DNA from: Kitagawia praeruptora | Lineage: Eukaryota; Streptophyta; Magnoliopsida; Apiales; Apiaceae | DNA length: 64,000 nucleotides | Direction of reading: 5' to 3' | Assembly: GCA_037693485.1 (NCBI GenBank) | Contig: CM075349.1 | Location: forward strand, 71,589,001 to 71,653,000 | Part shown: piece by piece, positions 33,138-45,118 of the stretch | Layout: every line of letters starts with the position of its first letter | Numbering within the stretch: the first letter of the stretch is position 1 | Made by a program: the position numbers and the translations under genes | Notes under the pieces: model-generated | The model's input: only the letters and a program-made list of their open reading frames with translations | The model's database searches: none | What the model was told of the DNA's origin: nothing

Positions 33138-35830
33138 TACCTTTGTGTTTGCAGGGCAAAGAAAGTGAAAAGAAGGTCATGTGGATTTTGGACAGTGGAT
33201 GCTCAAATCATATGACTGGTGATATGGCCCTGCTATCACAGTATGAGGAAAAGGCTGGCCCAATGGTTGCTTTTGGAGATGACAGCATGGGTAACACATT
33301 GGGATATGGCAAGTTGAAAGTTGGTAATGTCATCATTGAAGATGTAGCACTAGTCAGGGGACTCAAGCATAATCTGCTTAGTGTTGGTCAGTTTACTGAT
33401 AGAGGATTCAAGGTGGATTTTGATAAAGATGAATGTTTGATCACCCACAAGAAGACTAGTGATTTTGCTCTATCTGGAGTAAGGAAAGGAAGCCTTTTTG
33501 TAGCCAATATGGACTCTGCAAACAAGGACAAAATTTGTTGCTTTTATTCAAAAGCATCAAATGAAGATTGTTGGCTGTGGCACAAGAAATTATCACACCT
33601 GAACTTCAAAGCCATTAATTCTCTAGTCAAAAGAGAGTTAGTGAGAGGCATGCCCACACTTGAATTCGGTCAAGAAGGAGTGTGTGAGGATTGTCAAAAA
33701 GGAAAGATGAAAAGATCAAGCCACCAGTCAAAGACAATGACATTAATAACCAACCCCTGCAACTCATTCATATGGATTTGTCTGGGCCTGCCAATGTTAT
33801 GTCACTAGGAAGAAAGAAGTATGCCTTGGTGATGGTTGATGACTTTACAAGGTATACATGGGTGGAATTTCTGTCATCAAAAGATGAGGCTCCACAAGTA
33901 ATCATTGAGCACATAAAGATGGTTGACAAAGAAGCAAAGGCCAACAATGCAAGTGTGATTGCATTGAGAAGTGATAATGGAACAGAGTTCAGAAATGCCA
34001 TACTTGAAGCATTCTGCAAAGAGAATGGGATTTCTCAGCAATTCTCAGCTCCAAGGACTCCACAACAAAATGGAGTTGTTGAGAGAAAGAATAGAACTCT
34101 AATTGAGGATGCTAGAACAATGTTACTTGATGCAAAGATGCCTACATGTTTTTGGGCTGAGGCTGTAAGCACTGCATGCTATATCCAGAACAGAACCCTC
34201 ATCAACAAAAACACTGGAAAGACACCTTACAACTTGATGATTGGGAAGAAGCCTACTCTAAAGTATGTTCATACTTTTGGAAGCAAATGCTTTGTATTGA
34301 AGGATAATTCTGAATATGTTGGTAAGTTTGATGCAAAGGCATTTGAAGAAATTTTCCTTGGCTACTCTATGGAAATAATTGCATACAAAGTTTATGTCAT
34401 CAGTCAAAAGAAAATTATGGAAAGCACAGATGTGACATTTGATGACACCAAACCACCTGGACTAGAAGAAGCCAATGATGAAGATAAAGATCCATTAAAG
34501 TTTGATAATCTAGATGATTCTGATGAAGAGATTGAAATTGAAGTTGAAACTCAAGTTCAACAGACTCAAGTGAATGATGATGCTAGAGAAGAATTTGTGC
34601 CAATCAACAGTGGAGAAACAAGCATCCAAGACACACCTGTGAGTAGTAGCAACCTCACAGGGGGAGGAAATGAGAATGATCATAATTTGGATGATGAAGC
34701 AACATCAAGAATGATAAATCAGGCTGAGCATTCAAGGAAATGGGATAGATCACACACTGCAAATCATTGGAGATCCCAATGCAGGAGTAAGGCCTAGGAG
34801 AGCAACTCAGAATGAGTGCCTCTATGGATGTTTTCTATCTCAGGTTGAGCATAAGAAACTTGATGATGCACTGTTGGATCCAGATTGGATTATTGCCATG
34901 CAAGAGGAGCTGAATCAATTTGAAAGGAACAAAGTATGGGAACTTGTGCCTGCACCAAAGAATAGAACCATTGTTGGAACAAAATGGGTTCTGAAGAATA
35001 AGATGGATGAAGATGGTGTAATAGTAAGAAACAAAGCAAGGTTGGTTGCAAAAGGATACTCTCAACAGGAAGGCATTGATTATGATGAGACATTTTGCCC
35101 CTGTTGCTAGATTGGAAGCCATCATAATATTCTTGGCATAATTTGCTGCTCACTCAAACTTTAAAGTTTATCAAATGGATGTCAAGAGTGCATTTCTGAA
35201 TGGAGAGATGGAAGAAGAGGTTTATGTGCAACAACCACCTGGCTTTGAGGATCCACATTTCCCAGAATTTGTCTACAGATTGCTTAAGGCATTGTATGGA
35301 CTTAAGCAGGCTCTAAGAGCATGGTATGATACTCTATCACAATTTCTTCTTGAAAATCAATTCACTAGAGGCATATTGGACAAGACATTGTTTTACAAGA
35401 AGCATGGTGATGATATTATCCTAGTTCAGATTTATGTGGATGATATCATTTTTGGTTCTACAAATGAGAAGCTGTGTGAGAAATTCTCTAAACTCATGCA
35501 GAGCAGATATGAGATGAGTATGATGGGAGAGTTGACATTCTTTCTTGGATTGCAAGTCAGTCAAAGGAAGGACGGTATCTTTATCAGTCAGACAAAGTAC
35601 ATCAAGGACTTATTAAAGAAGTTTGACTTGGAAGACTGCTCACCTGCAAAGACACCCATGGCCACTACCACTAAATTGGATGAAGATGCTAAAGGAAAGA
35701 AAGTGGATATCTCAGTCTACAGAGGCATGGTTGGTTCTCTACTCTACCTCGCTGCAAGTAGGCTAGACATCATGTTTGCTACATGCTTGTGTACAAGGTT
35801 TCAATCAAATCCAAAAGAATCACATTTGAT
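33116..35830 (+). pseudogene. Element G pol: protease, integrase, reverse transcriptase (frameshifted, 3'-truncated)
   Basis: The protease motif WILDSGCSNHMTG is near 33185. The integrase zinc domain (WLWHKKLSHLNF, CEDCQKGK) precedes the catalytic core with LIHMDLSGP, LRSDNGTEF and VERKNRTL (33755-34100). The RT follows (NKVWELVPAPKN, QMDVKSAFLNGEMEEEVY, catalytic YVDDIIFGS near 35430). Frame changes occur near 33760, 34790 and 35100, and there is an extra stop near 35140. The protein is cut after SNPKESHLIA, so RNase H is missing. Confidence 0.88.
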
Positions 35831-36369
35831 TGCAACAAGCCAATGCACTTTATGGACCACAATCTGTAACGTGCTCTGGAAAGCCTACAAGGAAGCTTGG
35901 AGAGATATAGAAGAGACAAAGGGCTAAAGAAGTGGATCTGGACAGGTTTTGCAAAGTCGAATCTGTAACCGTTTGGACGTTTACTCAAAAAGGATAGACA
36001 TACTAGAAAGTAATTTGTTTAGCTACCTTATTTGTAGTAAGCAGGTTGTATCCATGTTCTATAAGGATACAGCCTCACTTTCTTAGTCATTAACTTTAAC
36101 TTGGTGAGTCAAGTTTTTCATACACTTTAAGCCATTTCTCTCTCAGAAAAATGAAGCTGAGAATACTATCATTTGTATTCACAGATTGTAGCAACCTTTA
36201 TCTAATAATACATTAGATTAAAGTGATATTGTGTCTTGTGTTGTTCTTTATCCGCACCTACACCTTTGCACACACAAACACTTATTTGCTACAAAGACTC
36301 GAACAAGAAAAGTTAAAGAATCCATTCACCCCCCCCTCTATATTCTTTTACTGTGTTCAATACTCAACA
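35831..36369 (+). repeat. Element G 3' LTR, truncated (last 539 bp)
   Basis: It matches 30081-30607 of the 5' LTR apart from a 12-base insertion near 35843 and scattered changes. The join to pol lies in TGCAACAAGCCAA, present at the same place in the 5' LTR. The deletion therefore removed RNase H, the polypurine tract and about 750 bases of the LTR. Confidence 0.85.
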
Positions 36370-36374
36370 AGTAG

Positions 36375-36876
36375 ATCTCTGAAGACTTAGAACAGCAACA
36401 ACTTTAGACAAGAGTAGTGTTATCAGTAGAAGTTAGACAAAAAGATGTTGTATTTCATTTCCATGTATGTAATGCTTTCAATTAATGAAAATACAATTTC
36501 TTATTATCTACTTGTCTTTGTTGTTTATTGACTGATTTGTATGATATATAAATTATCAGTATGCATGTATGAAAATTTGGTAGTCTAGACATAACAAAAC
36601 TCAGAATTAGACCACTACATAAAATGAACTTCAGGATTTGAAACAATAGCAAACACAAATTTCACAATCCTGATACTAACGATGAAATCCTGATGACGTC
36701 AGCATACTGATAGCAATCCTGATCCTGATGTTTATTAACAAGTCTATCATACTGAAATTTATCAAAGTACAATGTTACAGCTTAAGCATTTAACAATCAA
36801 ATATAGATCCTAACAAGAATATCAAGTCTATAAGCTGAAAACAACATACCTTGCTACTTTTGCAGATGATAAAGAT
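36375..36876. other. Element D spacer between pol and the antisense ORF
   Basis: No ORF. The left part (to about 36510) probably is the 3' UTR of the antisense ORF. The rest is AT-rich sequence downstream of D's pol stop at 36877, with several ATCCTGAT-type boxes. Confidence 0.5.
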
Positions 36877-38358
36877 CTAGAAATTTAACATTCCTAACTC
36901 ACTAACCAATCTAATGAATGTAGACTCATCAAGTGGTTTAGTTAGAATATCTGCAAGCTGTTTGTCAGTAAGAAAAAAATAAAGTTCCACAGTACCATTC
37001 TCAATATGTTCTCTAATAAAATGATACCTGACATCAATGTGCTTAGTCCTTGAATGTTGAACTGGATTTTCTGCAATTTTAATAGCACTAGTATTATCAC
37101 AAAACATAGGAATATTAAGTGTCATACCATAATCCATAAACTGATTTCTTATCCAAAGGAGCTGTGCACAACAACTGCCTGCTGCTATGTATCAGCTTTT
37201 GCAGTTGAGGTTGAAACTGATTGTTGCTTCTTGCTTGCCCAAGAAATCAATCTGTTTCCCAAGAATTGACATGTACCTGTAGTGCTCTTCCTGTCTATTT
37301 TGCACCCTGCATAATCAGAGTCTGAATAGCCAATTAGGGAGAAGTCAGATTCTTTAGGATACCACAAACCAAGATTTGGAGTTCCTTTGAGATATCTAAA
37401 AATTCTCTTCATAGCAATTAAATGAGATTCCTTAGGATCACTTTGGAATCTAGCACATAAATAGGTAGAAAACATTATATCTGGTCTACTTGCAGTTAAA
37501 TATAACAATGAGCCTATCATGCCTCTATAACTAGTATTATCCACACTCTTTCCCTTAGGATCAGAGTCTAATTTAGTGGCTGTTGCCATGGGTGTTTTTG
37601 CAACTGCACAGTCTTGAAAGTCAAACCTTCTTAAAAGATCTTTGATATACTTTGACTGATTAATGAAAATACCAGTCTCAGTCTGTTTGACCTGCAAGCC
37701 TAAGAAATAATTTAGTTCACCCATCATGCTCATCTGAATAATTTAGTTCACCCATCATGCTCATCTGATACTTAGACTGCATAAGCTTACTAAACTTAGC
37801 ACACAACTTTTCATTAGTAGAACCAAAAATAATATCATCAACATAAACTTGAACTAAAAGCAATTCACCTTTTATCTTTCTAAAGAATAGAGTTTTGTTA
37901 ATTGTACCTCTTGTGAAGCCATTTTCAAGAAGAAATTTAGACAAAGTCTCATACCATGCTCTTGGTGCCTGCTTTAGTCCATAAAGTGCCTTGTCAAGTT
38001 TGTAGACATGATTTGGAAACTTTGGATCAACAAATCCAGGTGGTTGCTCCACATAAACTTCCTCATCAAGCTTGCCATTTAGAAAAGCACTCTTTACATC
38101 CATCTGGTATACCTTAAATTTTGAATGAGCTGCAAATGCAAGAAACATCCTGATTGCCTCCAATCTTGCTACAGGTGCAAAGGTTTCATCATAATCAATG
38201 CCTTCTTCTTGAGAATAACCCTTGGCCACCAGTCTAGCTTTGTTTCTTACAATCATACTAGATTCATCTAGCTTGTTTCTGAAAACCCATTTTGCACCAA
38301 AAATAGATCTATCTATAGGTCTTGGTACCAGTTTCCAGACTTTGTTTCTCTCAAACTC
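36877..38358 (-). pseudogene. Element D pol remnant: reverse transcriptase and RNase H
   Basis: On the minus strand it starts inside the RT at EFERNKVWKLVPRP and continues through KWVFRNK, QMDVKSAFLNGKLDEEVY, the catalytic YVDDIIFGS, the SMMGELNYFLGLQV stretch and RNase H (ADILTKPLDES) to a stop at 36877. Frames change at a 31-bp tandem duplication (37706-37767) and again between 37185 and 37137. The first residues of the open frame (MCIYVYTRVY) are encoded by inserted LTR H, not by D. Everything upstream (protease, integrase, start of RT) is absent from the window. Confidence 0.88.
37706..37767. repeat. 31-bp perfect tandem duplication in D's reverse transcriptase
   Basis: The unit starting AATAATTTAGTTCACCCATC occurs twice in a row (37706-37736, 37737-37767). 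It repeats the codons for SMMGELNY and shifts the frame. Confidence 0.92.
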
Positions 38359-39157
38359 ATATACACGCGTATACACATATATACACACGAATTACACACA
38401 CATAACCACACTCTTCATCAACAATTTGAACCCCTAATTGAAATCCCCAATTCAATTTCTTCTCCAATCCCTAATTTCTTCCCCTTTTTCTTTCTTCTCT
38501 CTCCCCGATACTGCTTGCCTGCTGCGTCTGTTTTTGCAACTAATGGGCTTAGGCCCAATACTAATATATCACTACTACACTTCATTCCGGGCCCAAATAT
38601 AACACTACTTATAAATCTATAAATCATACTTAAATAAAATATTTGGAAATTTAAACTTTTCATTTTTAAAATAAAGAATATAAAATTATGAGCACCCACA
38701 TATTTTTAAAGTATTTTTCGGATCAAAAATTAATTAAATATGAATTTTCAAAGTTTTGATCCTTTAAAACACAATAAAACTCTTAAAATCTTTTTAAAAT
38801 ACTAAACACTCAAATTAATCCACCCAACAATTTTAAAAACTCAATAAATAAATAAAGATAATTTTACAAAAGATTTCATGATTTTTAAGCCCTCCGATAA
38901 TTAAATAAAGATTTTTGAAGATCAATAATACTTGATTTAAATATTTTTAAATCACTAAAAATAAAAAAGTACCAATAAAATACTGGGGCACACATTGCCA
39001 CACATAACTCAACATATACTCATATAAACTCAATACTAAATATTGTTGAATTCCACAACGATATTCTCAAATCCAATTCCATACTTTAAATACTAATTAA
39101 CATAATTAAATAATAATAAAACAATAAAAAAATCCTAAAATAATCTGGTATTTTACA
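38359..39157 (-). repeat. LTR H, left copy, truncated (minus orientation)
   Basis: On the plus strand it begins abruptly in ATATACACGCGTATACAC, against D's pol, and ends TGGTATTTTACA (the LTR start on the minus strand is TGTAAAATACCAG). It is nearly identical to 56579-57374. The outer part of the LTR is missing. Apparent ORFs at 38222-38437 and 38418-38699 are not genes. Confidence 0.85.
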
Positions 39158-40303
39158 TTCTACCCACCTTAAAAGGATTCCGTCCTCGGAATCAGGTAAA
39201 GAAGGGTTACTGGGGTTTACTCTACCAACTCGGGTTGCATCCGCAACTCTACTAATCTGAACTCCGGATACTTATTTACTATACTGGGATCTCTACTGAT
39301 CTCTCTATATAGAACAACTCTAATCGTAGTACTATACGTCACGCGTTACTAGTATTCTAAACTCGATTGGCATAAGTTCAAGACTAGTCGAGACATTATG
39401 ATTCATGATATTTGAAGAGAACGATTTCACATCGTAGCAAAGGTTCCACAATTATAGAAATAATTTATGAGTTTTCAAACAAATATTCTTTGAAATGAAA
39501 GATTAGTGAGTGATCAATATGATCGAATGAACCTTGTTGCGTGCCTTATTCAAGACATGACTAAAGGTAATTAACCTTCTTGTACTTCACAACACACAAG
39601 TGATGGCATCCCATCAGACTGCTATCACACAGACAAACAGTCCTTGTGTCCCCTATAAATAGGGTTGTTCACCTCAGTTGGAGTAAAGAAACATAAAAAG
39701 ATTCGAACATCGAATTAACAATCAATTGATGAGAAATTCTCAGACATACCCTGGATTACGACTAAACGGATTCCATGGGTACTACTTCAGAAGAAAAGGA
39801 TAATCAGGAAAGAAATGACTGGCACAATACTAAGAAATGATGATCTATCAACAATAGGATTATTCACTGATGAAGAAATTTCGAAACTCATATATCAAAC
39901 TTGACAGGGTTTAGAAATAAAAGAAATAGGCATTATAGCCTCCATCATAACTGGAAATCCAACTTCAGGGAAAGACAATTGTCAAAATAAACTCATCAAA
40001 GGAATATTGATTAAAAGAAAAGGAAGGTATTGTCAGGGTCTCCACGTACATCTTCTTTGTCGACTCCTTCGCTGACTCGTCATTCGATCTAGACTCTGAA
40101 GGTTCCACTACCTACAGCCTCAAGGGTTTTTACCCAACTCCGCTCAACTATCTGTCACCACTCACATCTTAACTCACTAACTGGTACTATATCCAATAGT
40201 CCAACACGAGTCCTATATGAACTCTAACGTTCCTTACTTAACTATACACACTCTTACACACTCTCGTTTCTAGTTTACTATAACCTACGCTCTGATACCA
40301 ACC
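39158..40303 (-). mobile_element. Element H internal region, 1.15 kb, non-coding
   Basis: It lies between two H LTRs with a primer-binding site at its right (GCTCTGATACCA, 40289-40300, tRNA-iMet type on the minus strand) and a polypurine-like AAGGTGGGTAGAA at its left. I see no gag or pol motif and no long ORF. It is either a non-autonomous LARD-like element or an element that lost its coding region. The left 0.4 kb is closely similar to 44200-44606. A plus-strand TATAAATA near 39653 is noted but unsupported. Confidence 0.7.
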
Positions 40304-43300
40304 TGTAACGCCCCCAAATCCGGGATCAGTAGATTGGGCGTCACGCTAACAGACTCAATAATTCTAATAAAAAATCGGCCATGATGTATTCGTAAATACA
40401 ACATAAACCTGCTGGATACTAGACTAAAACTCTGAAATCAAAAATAAAACTGAAATAGAAATAAAAACTCAATCAAAAGCTCTTTGACCCCAACTCCCAA
40501 CTAAGGATCTTAGGTTACAGTTCTAGAAACAAGAAAACCCAAAACCAACTTAAATACAACTCTATATACAAAACTTTATACAGACTTAAATCACTGGTAT
40601 AACTTTGAATAGAAGTATACCAGGCCAACTAATCAAATACATACTATAACTACTAAAACTATATTTACATACAACAATTCGAACTATAAATCTAAATACC
40701 CTGATCCACGTCAGCTTCATAACAGCATCCTGCTTCTTCTTTCCACTTTCTGAACTGCGCAGACTAAGCCTCACCAACTAGTTTACTGAAAAGTTAAATT
40801 TTAAAAACAAGTGTGAGCCAAAGAATTCTCAGCAAGTTATATATATACAACTGAACTGGATGAAATAAGAATGCAATAATTGCAATTCAAGAAATAGGAA
40901 CAATAAATATGAGCGAAGGAATGCTCAAAAATTTATAATCAATACTATAATTGAAATCTGGATTCTTAGCTTTAACAGAAGATTAATATCATTTCAAACA
41001 TTTATAACTCGAAATCAGAATTTAATAACTGAGAAGGTTTGTAATACTAGATTCAAAACTTTTAATACTTGCAAAATACTTTAACTATCACTTTAACAAA
41101 ATCTCCAAGAAATTCTCAGTTACTCAAATTTCATTCATGTCGCTAAGAGTTTGCATACCTAGCTGCCTAACCGGCCTGACAATCATGAGTTTGAATAAAT
41201 AAGAAGAAGATCTCAAATCATTCTCGGTTCTCACTATCACTGCGCAACACATGCCACAGTGACCGTAATAACCGTGAATTAGTTTTCACCGTTCAAAACA
41301 CTAATATAATAACTTTCCATTTCTATACTAACAGTAATTATTAACTCAAATCGTAACTTGATATCCAACATACTTGGAAATGAAAATGTACTTTAACTTA
41401 AACATTCTATCATGAGAATATACTTGCATAAAACAACGTTCAATAGAATTGGAATTTTTTTCATCATACTCTGGACATTACGGGTGATCAGCCACGTAAA
41501 GTCCAGCCAAAAACAATACTCTGGGATCCCCTCACTAGGCACTTATTGACATTGGCCTTTACTACTCTGACCATGAAGCTGGTCCACATTTTATAAAAAT
41601 TCTTCCAATTCCATTAAACTACTTTACTTTCAAATAATCTCAGGGAAACTATATACTTTAAGAACATTATACTAAAACAAGGAATAAGAATGCAATACAT
41701 GCAAAAACTTTAACATAATATTACTGACAATACTTAAGAAAGGATAATACTGGCAATAAAACTGAAATTCTACTCTCCGCATGATATGTGAATAAAATAT
41801 ATCCTTATTAATAATTTGAAGGAGAGGATACTAGCAATAAGATTTGAAGGGAATATTTATACTAAATAAAAACATATTTATCTCGCTTGAACGATAAGCG
41901 AGGGTTAGTACACTTGCCTCGATTCCAATGCATTGATTCGCTACTTACTATACTTCGGTCTTTACTCGATCACGCATTCATTTCCTTTAATCGTCTAGTC
42001 AACACGCTCACTGGGTCCATATCGAATCCATAATTATACTCGAAATAATAGTAAAGTACTATTTAGTACATAAACAACCAAATTGATAACTAATTACTTA
42101 TAACTCGCAAAACAATACATACATAAATATATATATCCACACCTCATTAATCATCACATATGTACTTAAACACTCATACACATACATGCCTTTTAAATCT
42201 TTAAATCAAATCATTTAAATAACTTTAAATACAGGGGATTTTTAGAAAATTTTGGCATGAAGTATTCGTTTATCGGACTATGGGCACAGCCCCTCAAATA
42301 CAATTCAACCCTGTTTTTGCAAAAATAAAGCTGCCTCAACTTGCAGCAACATAAAAGTAAACAAGTAAGAAAAGTACCCGCCCAGACATGCGGCACCTAG
42401 CACATAATAATTTACACTACTACTTACGCTACACCAATGATCGTATTTCTCACGCATTTTACTGATACACGTGACAACCAATCATTGATGTTCGTAAGCC
42501 CTAGGGAACAACCCCTGGCACTAACTATTACTTACGCTATATCAATGATCACATCACTCAAGTATATTAATTATACTCGTGATAGCTAATCATGGATATT
42601 CGTAAGCCCGAGGAACTAGTTGAAGAGAATTACACATGTACTTAAATATTGACATTTAAGACTTGTGACCTCATTACAACTCCTCGCAGATAACACATAA
42701 CACATAAATAAATCTCACAGTTAATCTTTGACAAATAACATTTAAATCGAAATATACTGCTTAAGCAATTATACAATTACTTAATCGAAATCATTTTGAC
42801 CACACACATATAACTCACCACCAAGTATCTGACAAGTATAACACTCAACACATAATATGACCCGACTGCTACATTTAACTCACATAAACCACTTAGAATT
42901 ACTAAGGTCAAATAAACTCTTAACATATTACATTCAGCAATATCAACTCGAAGTTTCAAATAAACTTCAATATTATACTACAAATAATAATTAATAGCTA
43001 ATAATCATAATACTCTCGAGTGAACCAACATTAAAATATCGGGAGCTTCGACATCCACAAATTTAATACTTCAAACTAATATGCTAAACTAATTACCAAA
43101 ACCAATCACATAAGTTACCCACTAATATAAGCAATTTAAACATTTAATCAACCTCGATATATAATCGGACTCGCACTTAGTCCTCAATAAATATAAATTA
43201 CTATACCCTCTGAATTAAACATGGAAATTCAGATAATATTCATAATTAACAATACTAAGCTAATTACGAAAATTAGCAAATAATCTCACAATTTACAATC

Positions 43301-44199
43301 AATTAAATTACGACAATTAATTAACTAAATCACCACAATTAAATACATAATTTAAAAGTATAGAATTATACCCTTTCGGTTACGACCCGAAAATCAAGCC
43401 ACCGGAGTCTCCCTTTCCTATTTCTCAACTCGATCTCTCTGCTGGTCTCTCCTTCCCTGACTGCTGCGCAAAGAACCGCGGCCACCACCGCCGGCGACGG
43501 CCAGCCGCGGTGGCGCCGCCCCTCCTGCCCGATCAACACACACACACAATATATATCTATGCACACACCTATACACACACTTATATACACGCGTATACAC
43601 ATATATACACACGAATTACACACATTCCGGGCCCAAATATAACACTACTTATAAATCTATAAATCATACTTAAATAAAATATTCGAAAATTTAAACTTTT
43701 CATTTTTAAAATAAAGAATATAAAATTATGTGCACCCACATATTTTTAAAATATTTTTCGGATCAAAAATGAATTAAATATGAATTTTCAAAGTTTTGAT
43801 CCTTTAAAATACAAAAAAACTCTTAAAATCATTTTAAAATACTAAACACTCAAATTAATCCACCCAACAATTTTAAAAACTCAATAAATAAATAAAGATA
43901 ATTTTACAAAAGATTTCATGATTTTTAAGCCGTCCGATAATTAAATAAAGATTTTTGAAGATCAATAATACTTGATTTAAATATTCTTAAATCACTAAAA
44001 ATAAAAAAAATACCAATAAAATACTGGGGCACACATTGGCACACATAACTCAATATATACTCATATAAACTCAATACTAAATATCGTTGAATTCCACAAC
44101 GATATTCTCAAATCCAATTCCATATTTTAAATACTAATTAACATAATTAAATAATAATAAAACAATAAAAAAAATCCTAAAATAATCTGGTATTTTACA
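40304..44199 (-). repeat. LTR H, complete central copy (3.9 kb)
   Basis: On the plus strand it runs from TGTAACGCCCCCAAATCCGG to TGGTATTTTACA. It has a primer-binding site on its left and a polypurine-like tract on its right, so it served as 5' LTR for the left unit and 3' LTR for the right unit of a tandem array. It lacks about 200 bases present in the outer copies (after ATTACACACA near 43620). Relatedness to LTRs A, B and F is visible in the end sequence and in a block with GGGTGATCAGCCACGTAAAG near 41480. No gene is seen; the ORFs near 43366-43623 lie in GC-rich and CA-repeat sequence. Confidence 0.85.
42420..42615. repeat. Diverged tandem repeat of about 110 bp in LTR H
   Basis: Two copies share TTACTTACGCTA..CAATGATC at the start and TTCGTAAGCCC at the end (about 42420-42512 and 42529-42615), with many differences between. 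It is an internal duplication within the LTR. Confidence 0.6.
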
Positions 44200-44606
44200 T
44201 TCTACCCACCTTAAAAGGATTCCGTCCTCGGAATCAGGTAAAGAAGGGTTACTGGGGTTTACTCTACCAACTCGGGTGGCATCTGCAACTCTACTAATCT
44301 GAACTCCGAATACTTATTTACTATACTGGGATCTCTACTGATCTCTCTATATAGAACAACTCTAATCGTAGTACTATACGTCACGCGTTACTAGTATTCT
44401 AAACTCGATTGGCATAAGTTCAAGACTAGTCGAGACATGATTCATGATATTTGAAGAGAACGATTTCACATCGTAGCAAAGGTTCCACAATTGTAGAATT
44501 AATTTATGAGTTTTCAAACAAATATTCTTTGAAATGAAAGATTACTGAGTGATCAATATGATCAAATGAACCTTGTTGCGTGCCTTATTCAAGACATGAC
44601 TAAAGG
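44200..44606 (-). repeat. Fragment of H internal region (3' end side)
   Basis: It matches 39158 to about 39570 of the H internal region. The match stops after CATGACTAAAGG, where reverse-transcriptase sequence of element J begins. The join is a deletion or recombination point between two different elements. Confidence 0.8.
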
Positions 44607-45118
44607 CGATATCTATTCTTGATGGTCAGCTTGTTGAGCTCTCGATAGTCGATACAGAATCTCATACTACCATCCTTTTTCTTAATGAACAGCACAGGCG
44701 CACCCCACGGTGATACACTTGGCCTTATGACTCCCTTATCCAAAAGTTCTTATAATTGTGTTGCTAACTCTTTCATCTCCACAGGTGCCATCCTATATGG
44801 TGCTTTGGACATAGGTTCTGCTCCAGGTAATAGGTCTATAGCAAACTCCACTTCTCGATCTAGAGGTAAACCGGGTAATTCTTCTGGAAAAACGTCAGGA
44901 AACTCATTGACTATGGGTATGTCTTCTATCTTCGGTGTTTGCTTCTCTACATCCACCACATGTGCTAAATATGCTTCACAGCCTTTTCTAAGTAACCTCT
45001 TAGCTTGCATAATATTCAGAAATTTCTTTTCTTGCCTTTGTCCTTGAAATACAACTTCTTTATCATTTTCCGTCCTTAATCTTACCTGCTTCCTTATGAC
45101 ACTCAATCTGTGCATCAT
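44607..45118 (-). pseudogene. Element J pol fragment (start of reverse transcriptase)
   Basis: It continues from protease in a shifted frame: VVFQGQRQEKKFL, LLRKGCEAYLAHVVD, then the RT start DVFPEELPGLPLDREVEF. A stop codon (TAA) interrupts after MKELATQL near 44750. The frame then continues through GAPVLFIKKKDGSMRFC to YRELNKLTIKNRY, where H sequence begins. Not functional. Confidence 0.85.

Larger units (their letters stand above)
29327..36369 (+). mobile_element. SIRE-type Ty1/Copia element G
   Basis: It runs from TGTTAGTCACAG to ATACTCAACA, flanked by AGTAG (29322-29326 and 36370-36374). The order is 5' LTR (1281 bp), primer-binding site, gag, pol (protease, integrase, RT), then a 3'-truncated junction: pol stops inside the RT/RNase H region and is joined directly to the last 539 bases of the 3' LTR. 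Gag has three premature stops and pol several frameshifts, so it cannot move on its own. Confidence 0.92.

Noticed and set aside
39653..39660. TATAAATA on the plus strand in H's internal region as a promoter
   Set aside because: No ORF or leader follows, and the element is transcribed from the other strand.
43366..43623. Minus-strand ORFs of 64-85 codons in LTR H
   Set aside because: They translate a GC-rich patch and CA repeats in the LTR. They are absent from the outer copies and have no domain.
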